From Takakia lepidozioides (lineage: Eukaryota > Streptophyta > Takakiopsida > Takakiales > Takakiaceae), in NCBI GenBank assembly GCA_030704615.1, contig CM060734.1, forward strand, positions 5,022,001-5,086,000: 64,000 bases of DNA, read 5' to 3'. Numbering within the stretch: position 1 is the first letter of the stretch; each line of letters starts with the position of its first letter. The notes under the pieces were generated by a model. The model was given only the letters and a program-made list of their open reading frames with translations. It did not search any database and was not told the origin of the DNA. Shown here piece by piece: positions 10,319-17,702 of this stretch. Both the position numbers and the translations under genes were made by a program.

Positions 10319-10395
10319 GTCCGTGAGCGGCTCACGCGAGCGGAAAGATGCGTGAGCGGGAAGATGCCAATCCGTGAGCGAAAAGATGCTCACGT
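10319..10395. repeat. CGTGAGCG palindrome cluster, copy 2
   Basis: It contains CGTGAGC-G-GCTCACG at 10322-10336, two further CGTGAGCG units (near 10351 and 10373), and a GTGAGC/GCTCAC pair with an 8-nt loop at 10374-10393. Units are separated by AAGATG-containing spacers. Confidence 0.75.
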
Positions 10396-10762
10396 AATAG
10401 GGTGCATGTGCCTGGTTCGCCATAAAAGGATGGTGTTGTTTGTCAAACCCCTGCGGACAGTCACGGAAGTATATATAGGGAGTAGTAACCCCGAGAACGG
10501 TGCAAGCCCGTTGGTGACCAAAAACTAGTGAGTAAGCGTGCGAGCCGGAAAGCGACCAAGGTGTGGGGAGCTGTTCCGGACTGCCAACAATCAAAGGGAA
10601 TTTCTACTAGGCCCAAATTGAGAGAGGGTCTTGTGGAGGAGCAAAAGGGGGACCGTTATGTCCCGGTGAGCAGCCGAAGCTCCAAGTTGGCCCGGCGGCC
10701 AGTTTGGGAGTTAGGCGCGTGCATCAAAGCGAACAACTATGACTTGAAGGGGAGATTACCGA

Positions 10763-11578
10763 GTGAGGTGCGCGACAGGGAGTGAAGATCATCGCGACTT
10801 GGTTGAAATTTATGATAAGCAACATTGTGTGAGCAGTGCTGATGGAAACTACTCTAACAAGAGTGCACGGGTGACCACTGTGACCCGGTTCAATGCGATG
10901 GGAGTTCCCCCTGAAATCGGAATGAGAATGACTGGTCATACCTCAGGAGAGGGTTATATGAGATATGACACAGATTCAGTGGGAATTTACATGCGAGCCT
11001 TGCAAAACATTGCTCGCGGCGTTCCTGGCACGGGAGGTGATATATCCTGGGAGGCTGCCTTGAAGTACGAGCAGAATCGATATCTGGAAGTGCAAGGAAT
11101 GTCAGTTCCAAGAGGCACATCTTCTTCTACCTGCATTGCATCAACTGTTCCAACTATTGGGCCTTTTGAACAACAGATAATACGTATCACTACTATCCCT
11201 ACCATTGAACCGGTGCCAACTTGTTTTTCCCATGATTTATGCAAGAAACTCCCGTTATCGGAGGATAACTTTTGGGAGCGTGAAGATGTCTTTTCCGAGG
11301 TTTCAGAAATGATGTAGCGTGGTAGAGCACTCCTTCCTCCTCGTCCCGATCCAAAATGTGGACCTGTTTATAGCGTTTCGAATAATACCTCCACTATAGG
11401 GAATACCATCTTTCACGGCAATCTTTCGAACTGCACAATCCAGCTTACTGTGCTTGATGCGGCTTCAGCAGCTTCCTTGCTTCATTGCAAAAAAAACAAA
11501 AAATGTATGACGTCTCCCGAAGGGAGCGTAACTTATGGTGTCATTTCACCACAGGGATGCCTCGGCGTGAGCCTGGTC
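10763..11578 (+). pseudogene. Tyrosine recombinase (Crypton/DUF3504-like) C-terminal remnant
   Basis: The frame contains YSNKSARVTTVTRFNAMGV, PPEIGMRMTGHTS and GYMRYD. This matches the C-terminal catalytic block of tyrosine recombinases: the arginine of the HxLR-type box (here KSAR), the histidine of the LGH-type box (TGH) and the nucleophilic tyrosine (RYD), with normal spacing. The TGH form and NKSAR context resemble eukaryotic Crypton/DUF3504 proteins rather than bacterial integrases. Downstream the frame stays open except for one TAG at 11315-11317 and includes NTIFHGNLSNCTIQLTV, a C-terminal type I associate with DUF3504-family proteins (recalled, not checked). The N-terminal half is not recognisable upstream, where an in-frame stop occurs near 10745. 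These enzymes cut and rejoin DNA through a 3'-phosphotyrosine. I regard it as a decayed fragment. Confidence 0.65.
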
Positions 11579-11690
11579 ACGTGAGCGCGTGAGCGCAACT
11601 GCGCTCACGCCACGTCACCTTGCGCAAATGCCACGTCACGGGGCTCACTCCACGTCATCACACGTGAAGGCCGCGTCACCACGCGCCCAG
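11564..11690. repeat. CGTGAGCG palindrome cluster, copy 3, with CACGTCA repeats
   Basis: A 24-bp inverted repeat at 11587-11610 has perfect 11-bp arms, GCGTGAGCGCA and TGCGCTCACGC, around AC. Next to it are three CCACGTCA units (about 11610-11660) and GCGTCACCACGCG. The cluster overlaps the end of the recombinase reading frame. Confidence 0.8.
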
Positions 11691-12249
11691 AAAGAAGTGG
11701 AGTGTATTCCCGCGGATTGGCACCCTTTACCGCGGAAACAAGCTAGACGACATAATAAAAGGCATTGAATAAAAGATGGATGAATGTACAGTTGGATGAT
11801 AAACAGATGGATGAGTGTGAAAAATGAATGTAGATGGATGAATGAGGGATGGATAAGAGTAAAATGGATGAATGTATAATGGATGTTGAGCAATGACAAA
11901 AATTCATGACAAGAAGATGCATGACCAAAACTTTTGACGAATGCACAACGTATATGAAATGAGTGTGGAAGGTTTGTGGGGTGGATTAAAGAGTACAGAG
12001 AATGAATGTACAATGGATGTTGAACAAAGGAAAAAATTCATGAATGGAGCACGCATGAATACACTGTAGATGAATGCACAATGAATATGAGAAGAGTCAG
12101 GGAGGTTTGTGAGATGGATTCATACATATTGCAATTTAAATGAAAGTTGATTCTGTGATTATTATTTGTTCTAAAGGAACAACTACGGTGGAGGAAGGGG
12201 ATTCAACGTTTTCCAGATAGTATGAAAATGAATATTAAAAGAATATAGT
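11691..12249. repeat. GGATGAATG minisatellite and spacer downstream of the ten-exon gene
   Basis: About 11760-12075 is rich in ATGGATGAATG and AATGTA-type units, the inverted counterpart of the tract at 9530-9730. Two sub-blocks repeat GAATGTACAATGGATGTTGA (near 11871, with variation, and 12004). The remaining bases up to the stop codon of the minus-strand gene at 12250 are A/T-rich and would be its 3' untranslated region. Confidence 0.6.
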
Positions 12250-12508
12250 TCAGTCTGACTCAGAGTCAGTACAATGTATCCCCGCTTCCTCTGCATCTAA
12301 GTCTATGTATTTTAGAACACCGGATCCACGCTGGATACACCTACGGCTGGCCACTAAAAAGTCAGGGGATAGGGACTCGGCCGCGTGAAGTGCCATTGCT
12401 TCGGCATAAACAGGAAGCAGAAAATTGGAAAGGGGGCTGTCGAAAACAGACTCGCCAGAAATGACTATATCTCCTGAAGATCCACCGCTACCTTTCCTGA
12501 AAGACAGC
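12250..12508 (-). CDS. Exon 10: C-terminus and TGA stop
   Basis: It follows acceptor TTTTTCAG with correct phase and stays open for 86 codons: LSFRKGSGGSSGDIVISG, SPLSNFLLPVYAEAMALHAA, SRRCIQRGSGVLKYIDLD and CTDSESD, then TGA at 12252-12250. The uninterrupted frame supports the exon model and gives the natural end of the protein. Confidence 0.6.
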
Positions 12509-12583
12509 CTGAAAAAGTTATTACTGTAACTTTGATGTTATTGAGAAATTGAGTATGGCTCCCAAAGAGGGTTTAGCACTTAC

Positions 12584-12773
12584 TCACATGAAAAGTCGTT
12601 GTCGACCTGCTTATCTTCGGGATCGTCATCATTTTGAATTTGAATCCGATCAGTCTGTGTGCCTGAAGTGGAGCCAGACAAAAGGGGGAGGAGCACTGTG
12701 TTGTAGAGGTCAGAATCACCCTCCATGCCAAAAAGGCTTCTTCCGCCTGCCTTGCATGCATGGTAAGTTGCTC
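12584..12773 (-). CDS. Exon 9: second half of motif I
   Basis: Joined in phase 1 to exon 8 it completes TGATYHACKAGGR and FGMEGDSDLYNTVLLPLL, the TGA...AC...GR...G.E pattern typical of SAM-binding amino-methyltransferases. An acidic tail, QNDDDPEDKQVDNDFSCE, leads to donor GTAAGTGC (12583-12576). Confidence 0.65.
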
Positions 12774-12868
12774 CTGCACCACACAGGAGGACATGAACAA
12801 TTTGGTGGGGGGGATTTAAGCAGATGAAACTGTTGAAAGAAAACCAATTCGGAAGGGAAAGAACAAAC

Positions 12869-13154
12869 CTGTGGACACAGAAAGATCGACCACCCGTGCA
12901 GAGCGGTGGCTGCATGACTCCAGCAGTATTTGCATGAATGCTGGGGACTTTTCCTTTGCACCTCTCCAGGGAGAGCCATCTGGTCTCTTCAGAGTCTGAC
13001 TGTACTGCATGAAGTTGTACAAAATGTCATCGACATGGGGCTCATAGGGGGGGTTGACGAAACAACCCTGGTCAGAAATCTCAAAGCTGCGGATGGAGGA
13101 TGGTGTCTTTGAGGTGCGAATCCTCCGCAGGCAGATCGCCTCGAACATCCTCGT
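12869..13154 (-). CDS. Exon 8: first half of the SAM-binding motif I
   Basis: The downstream two-thirds read GCFVNPPYEPHVDDILYN, GSPWRGAKEKSPAFMQ, ILLESCSHRSARVVDL and SVSTG. KSPAFMQILLESC corresponds to the KP....LI block that precedes motif I in beta-order methyltransferases. Entering from exon 7 in phase 1 gives an acidic frame (DEDVRGDLPAEDSHLKDTIL) that ends at a TGA, so a one-base slip must lie between about 13095 and 13080 or at the junction. Confidence 0.6.
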
Positions 13155-13262
13155 CTGCCAAAGATAGCAGGTTAGTGTGGTAAACACAATCTATAGTGGA
13201 AGTGTGTACATCGGCTATTCAGAACTCAGACACAAAAAAATCATTTTTATCACGAATCGGTG

Positions 13263-13280
13263 ATGATCGTTGTCGATCAT
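13263..13280. repeat. Small palindrome in intron 7
   Basis: ATGATCG and CGATCAT arms flank TTGT within the 204-bp intron 7. Confidence 0.7.
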
Positions 13281-13358
13281 AACAGATTATACTAGAGTGG
13301 AGCTGTAGAGAACATTGAAACTCATCATGAAAGCACAAGCAGAAGGGAGACGACATAC

Positions 13359-13458
13359 CAGCTTCTGGCACAGCCCGGCCATCCGGAATGTCGAGAATGA
13401 CAATGTCGGCCGCATAAGTTTTCTGCACACCGCACACGAAGGTGGGTCCTGTGCTCAC
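13359..13458 (-). CDS. Exon 7: degenerate methyltransferase motif IV
   Basis: It encodes VSTGPTFVCGVQKTYAADI followed by VILDIPDGRAVPEA, and ends in phase 1 at donor GTATGT (13358-13353). ADIVILDIPDG sits where amino-methyltransferases have D-hydrophobic-DPPY. DIPD would lack the canonical catalytic proline-tyrosine pair. Confidence 0.55.
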
Positions 13459-13571
13459 CTGCAACAGACATGTTTTTTATAAGAACGAAAGCAAGAATGT
13501 TTTCAAAGAACGAGACTGAAATACTGCCAACGAAACTTTTAGAGGAAAATGAAAGAAACTAGAATTCTCAC

Positions 13572-14222
13572 CAGATTGAGGAATGAGATTATATTGTCCC
13601 AGGTAGGCGATGGCACCCCAGTGTATCCTCTCTTTCGACTCTGCATCATCGACAGCCAACCCTCATTAACAATTTTCATCTCTCCTGCCGAATCAGAACG
13701 GGAAGGGTGTGGCTTGGCATCGAACACGCACTGAACAGTGCGGGTATATCTTCCAGCAGTAAAGTCCTGCCCACTCTCCATCTCCTTTTCTTTCTCCTTC
13801 CCCTTGTCATTTTCCTTCTCTTTGGACTTATCTTTGTCCTTTGGCTTTGCTGGTGAGATGGCTATGACATCAACAGCCTTGTCTTTTGGTTTGCGGCCCG
13901 CCTTCTTTCCCTTCCGCGGCGTTCCCTGAGCATCAGGCTCCTTGGCAGCCAATGTTTCTATGTTTCGTTGGTACTCTTCGTCAGTCAAAGGCGCCAGCAT
14001 CTCAGCGTTATTGTTCAAGTATTTCATGTGTTGTTCTTGAAAGGTCGTGTGCTCCGGTGGGCAGTCAAGGTACCACCCACAGTCTCTGAAGTGAGAAGGA
14101 CTCCAGTCCTTCAATATCCCTGCAGTATACATGGTTGGATCGTTTGTAGGGTCCGACCACATGTCAAGATAGTCTGGAATTCCGCTCAGGTGATTTCCTT
14201 CCATAAGCACATATTTCGTGTA
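13572..14222 (-). CDS. Exon 6: conserved block plus lysine-rich linker
   Basis: It has 217 codons. The conserved part, YTKYVLMEGNHL to MKYLNNN, is shared with the relic exon at 9113. It is followed by RKGKKAGRKPKDK (AT-hook-like GRKPK), an alternating K/E/D stretch (about residues 110-150 of the exon) and FTAGRYTRTVQCVFDA. The acceptor is TTTTCAAG|TAC; the paralog has TTTAG|GTAC. The present AG therefore lies one base too far into the exon and throws the frame by one. Confidence 0.65.
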
Positions 14223-14319
14223 CTTGAAAAAAAAAGATAAATCCCAACCCACAAAAGCGCTCAGTGAGTAAGATGCAAGTAGAACAAAATGAAAAAAACA
14301 TAGATTGAAATGGCTCTGA

Positions 14320-15090
14320 GAACTGCTCCAAGGACCTTTCAGGACCACACGAATGCTCCAGATGTGAATGTCGTCAACGCCATTCAAAACATTCCATTCA
14401 ATGATACTGTAAATACACCCTAATCCAGGTGAATGCAAACTATCGTTTTGGAATGACACAGACATAGAAGTGAATGTCGTCAACGACATTCACTAATCAA
14501 GCCTAATTATTCCTCAAATGAAGCAAAATCACAGGATGGAAATCATAAACTTGAGTAAGGAACCCTCCATGAAAACTCAATGCACATTCATAACGAACAT
14601 ATCACTGAGGACCTCACAACAACACTGTATGTGAATGGCGTCAACGCCATTCACAAAAATACCAACAAGGAACCAATTACTTAGCTCCCAATCCATGTAA
14701 ATTCAAATTGTCGCTGTTGAATAATACAGACACAGAAGTGAATGTCGACAACAACATTCACTTTGGATTTCTCATAACAGAGCTTATCAAGCCTCCAGAT
14801 TCCTCGCAAGAGGCAAAAACAATGCAGAACAACTGAATGTCTGCATTGACATTCAACAATATGAAGTGAGGAACCCTCACTGTAACCTCTATGGACATTA
14901 CAAAAATTTACATAACTCTGAGGACCTCTCAACAACTCCGGATGTGAATGTCGTCAACGCCATTCAAGGACATTATCAATTCTAATAAGGGACACTATAA
15001 TTACACCCTTAGATCCTAACCAGGTGAATTCATATACTCGCTTAAGAATGACTCAGACAAAGAAGTGAATGTCGTCAACGACATTCAATC
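14320..15090. repeat. Intron 5 array of seven ~22-bp palindromes (family C)
   Basis: Copies lie at 14365-14386, 14471-14492, 14632-14653, 14739-14760, 14834-14855, 14945-14966 and 15066-15087. The consensus is TGAATGTCGT, two bases CA, then ACGACATTCA. The copies at 14471 and 15066 are perfect, and the one at 14632 is perfect in a variant form, TGAATGGCGT/ACGCCATTCA. They sit in roughly two and a half degenerate tandem units of 270-320 bp (anchors GATGTGAATG-like at 14361, 14628 and 14941; AGAAGTGAATG at 14467, 14735 and 15062), each unit holding two palindromes. The palindromes are better conserved than the sequence between them. Confidence 0.85.
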
Positions 15091-15168
15091 TGGATCTATG
15101 ATTGCAATCCTTATGAAGCCACATTTTTTCCCAAAAAAAGCAGTAGAGTTTCAAGTATGACATTGCAC

Positions 15169-15395
15169 CTGTACACAACTCGCATCATGGCCCACTCTCC
15201 TCCAACCTGACTGTCAAAGTCGTTGGACTGTAAAATGTTACCATCTTTGGAGAACTCCCGGAAAAAACAGTATCTCCAGGTAAGACCTCTCCACTTCCTT
15301 ATGTATGCCTCCAATGACATTTGGGGAGGGGAAACAATCGAAATGTTCAGGTCCTTCAAAGTCTGATCCAGCACAATGACGACGCGCTTTTCGAG
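15169..15395 (-). CDS. Exon 5
   Basis: It starts LEKRVVIVLDQTL after a TTTGCAG acceptor and includes QMSLEAYIRKWRGLTWRYC and GGEWAMMRVVYR. The donor GTGCAA (15168-15163) splits the final arginine codon AG|G (phase 2). The phase is confirmed by the paralog, whose next exon begins with the missing G. Confidence 0.6.
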
Positions 15396-15480
15396 CTGCA
15401 AATAGTATATTTGTCAGAATTGCAAATAAGATACTCATCACATACTTTAAGAGAAGAAAACGGCATGTTTGAATACACAC

Positions 15481-15906
15481 CTGACTCCAAAATGTAGCCT
15501 TGTGGAGCCAGTTATCAAACACCAAATCACTGATTCCTTCCACCTTTGTGCCAGGCTGTATGGTGCTCTTTAAGTCCTTTACTGTTTGATCTGAGTTCCA
15601 TATCTCCAGCCACCTTATTTTTGTTTTTGGGTCGACCATCGATATGGCCAGCCGGTGCAATTTCTCCTGCTGCATCTCCGGATGCACATGCTTGTCATAG
15701 TGTGTTTTGATCTGCTGAAGGAACTCAGGACCAAGTCCAAGATCTACTATTCTAAGCTGCTTTCCGAAGGCGGACATCAATTTGGTTCTTCGCATTTCAA
15801 ACTCCTTCTTTATTGCAGCTTCCACACCCTTTGATGTCCTTAGTTCCTCTGGTGTAGTGCGGTAATATTCGGATTTTCCCTTCTCAGCTGCCTCTGCCAG
15901 TTCTTG
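15481..15906 (-). CDS. Exon 4, charged helical region
   Basis: It has 142 codons, in phase 0 at both ends, from acceptor CAG at 15909-15907 to donor GTGTGT at 15480-15475. It starts QELAEAAEKGKSEYYRTTP and contains FGKQLRIVDLGLGPEFLQQI and PGTKVEGISDLVFDNW. The first third is probably helical. No family recognised. Confidence 0.6.
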
Positions 15907-15990
15907 CTGCATTGATTCAAGTAGTGATTAGCTCCGAAGGGACTACAAACATGTATTCGAAAAGTAAACAGAGTACAGACTCGGGCTTAC

Positions 15991-16175
15991 CGCATACATG
16001 TACTCCAGAAACGCCTCTCGTGTCAAAGAATACCAAGTGCCTGCAGCTCTTTCTGTTTCGCACTTCTTAATGATATTGGGTGGTAGTACTGTCCGAAAAT
16101 CATCCAACTTCATCAGACCAATCCTCTGAATTCGGAATAGTGTGTGAACCAAGCTTGTTGTCACATGCGATTTCT
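15991..16175 (-). CDS. Exon 3
   Basis: It encodes SHVTTSLVHTLFRIQRIGL, FRTVLPPNIIKKCE and SLTREAFLEYMYA and ends in phase 0 at donor GTAAGCC (15990-15984). The acceptor CAG at 16178-16176 does not restore phase from exon 2, so either the junction is displaced or a base has been lost. No known domain. Confidence 0.55.
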
Positions 16176-16277
16176 CTGTCGATGTGCAAAAACATTGGAA
16201 ACATTGCATTCCTTAACACTGTTTTTTGAGGATTAATAAGACACTACAGAGGGAATGAAATCTCCTGGATGACTTAC

Positions 16278-16930
16278 TTGTTCACGTCGTGCATAGCTGT
16301 AAGAAGCCTAGCGATGTCGTTTCCAGGATCCAAAACCATTGCCTCCACAGCAACATGCTTGTCTTTGTCTTTCGCATGGTGTTTCTGAATGTATCTCATC
16401 CATGCCAGCAATCGGTGGTTGCTGTCCCAGACGTAGAACATGTGGTTGCAGAATTGTTGGGTGTTCTTTCCCATCATGAGGCCCAGCTCGAACTCCTCAT
16501 TGGCATCTTTCTAGCACTCATCCCAGTTATCACTGATCTCTGGAGACACTAATGTGCTTTTCCCATTTATATCCGTCAGTGACACATAAAAAACTTGTGC
16601 ACCAAGTCTATATCCATGCACAAAATCACTCTCCAATTTTGTTATGTCATGGGAAAGAGGTGGACGCACAACAGGCATTGATATCATCCGGCACAGAGGG
16701 ATGTCCAGACGCCCTCCAGATACGAGCATGTCCCTTATAACCTCCTGAGAGTTTACCTTCTAGAATGACATGAGTTCTTTCACCTTGTCAAGGTAGTGCA
16801 CTTCAGATTCATCTGCTTCATCTGTATTCTCTGAGCTTTTTGCGGACTCGTCCCCATCTCCAGATCCTTTCCCCTCTGATCTTGTAGGCTTCGACCTCAC
16901 AGTTTTCTGCACGATGCCATTCAGTTCTGA
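16278..16930 (-). CDS. Exon 2: ParB-like domain, two in-frame TAG codons
   Basis: The exon begins after CAG at 16933-16931 in phase 0 with SELNGIVQ and ends at donor GTAAGTC (16277-16271). An acidic/serine linker precedes the ParB-like part: VNSQEVIRDML, DIPLCRMISMPVVRP, ESDFVHGYRLGAQVF and YVWDSNHRLLAWM, then MVLDPGNDIARLL and MHDVNK. The usual ParB glycine in DGNHR is serine here. TAG codons at 16760-16762 (after MSF) and 16511-16513 (after WDEC) interrupt it. Each is one C-to-T change from CAG. Confidence 0.65.
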
Positions 16931-17642
16931 CTGAGTAATTTGCAAATAGTAAATGGCGGTAATGACCATCACTTTGTCTCAAAGAAACTCACTATGAATG
17001 GTGTGAAACAATTCAGCACAATCTACACAAGCAAAGCTGATACTGCCGTATTCAAAACAAAAGCGAGAGCGATAGCGAACGGCGTTAACGACAATCACAA
17101 AAGATAACAACCTGCCGGATTGGTGTTGTGTAATGACATCTATGTGCAAGTGATTGGCGACAACGACATTCAGTATAGTTTAGGGCGGATAGTAAGTACA
17201 GATTATTCAGATTGACTTCACTGTGATTACCGTCGCCAGCATGGGAAGAGGAAGGACTGCTTGAAAGGCAATCAGACGGACTGTATGGTCTGAACAACGA
17301 TGATTGACGGTATGCCGACCCTCACTCTCTCTTCAAACACATAGGTACATAAATCTCATGAGGAGAATCGAATGGCGTTAACGACGCTCGCAATTCAGTA
17401 GTTCCTGCTAAAGAAGGGAAGAGGAAGGACTCCTTGAAAGGCAATCAGACAGACTGTATGATCTGAACAACAGTGAATGATTGTACCGATAGTCACCCAC
17501 TCATTGTGCGGTAAACCCTTAGCAGAGGAGTAGAAAGCAAATCACCTTTGTGATGGTCGGTAGCGACAATCCCTGTCTGGGACATTCCACTCAATCTCTA
17601 CGCATATCTTCAACAATGAAATGTAAGTTAGATAAAACTTAC
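16931..17642. repeat. Intron 1 with duplicated block and three degenerate family-C elements
   Basis: A 56-bp block at 17243-17298 is repeated at 17416-17471 with few differences (core GGGAAGAGGAAGGACT). Degenerate palindromes occur near 17088-17107 (GGCGTTAACGACAATC), 17151-17172 and 17370-17389 (GAATGGCGTTAACGACGCTC). This 712-bp intron and intron 5 (946 bp) are the only long introns of the gene and both carry these elements; the other introns are 75-204 bp. Confidence 0.7.
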
Positions 17643-17702
17643 TGGCGCCTTCTTAGGTTTTGAAATTGGATCCCCTTCTGCAGCTTTCCTCTTCCCTCTC
17701 AT
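17643..17702 (-). CDS. Exon 1: start codon and basic N-terminus
   Basis: ATG at 17702-17700 is followed by 20 codons (MRGKRKAAEGDPISKPKKAP) and a consensus donor, GTAAGT, at 17642-17637. KRK and KPKK could form a nuclear localisation signal. The start was chosen because it gives an open exon ending in phase 0 at a strong donor and because a telo-box-like AAACCCTA lies about 25 bases upstream. Confidence 0.6.

Larger units (their letters stand above)
12250..17702 (-). pseudogene. Ten-exon ParB-domain / N4-N6 DNA methyltransferase-like gene, probably decaying
   Basis: I placed ten exons by GT-AG signals; they would encode about 1,010 residues. The N-terminal part (exon 2) has a ParB-like pattern: DIPLCRMISMPVVRP, then FVHGYRLGAQ, then FYVWDSNHRLLAW, matching the ParB order of IPL..RP, an S/F...G segment and DG.HRL.A. 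The C-terminal part fits a beta-order N4/N6 amino-methyltransferase: a degenerate motif IV, ADIVILDIPDG (normally DPPY; exon 7), then KSPAFMQILLESC and the SAM-binding motif I, VVDLSVSTGATYHACKAGGR, split over exons 8 and 9. ParB plus methyltransferase is a known phage/bacterial architecture. Middle exons are charged, and exon 6 has a lysine-rich linker. Two TAG codons (16760-16762 and 16511-16513), a one-base acceptor shift at exon 6 and phase conflicts at exon 2/3 and exon 7/8 argue for a pseudogene, although the start, most splice sites and the final TGA are intact. Confidence 0.65.

Noticed and set aside
14320-15090. CRISPR-like array of regularly spaced repeats
   Set aside because: The sequence is eukaryotic, the repeats are imperfect dyads with unequal spacing of 95-161 bp, spacers are themselves related, and no cas genes occur.
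16511-16762. Stop-codon rescue by U-to-C RNA editing or readthrough
   Set aside because: Such editing is known from organelle transcripts of some non-seed plants, whereas this gene has nuclear-type introns. The phase conflicts elsewhere favour plain decay.
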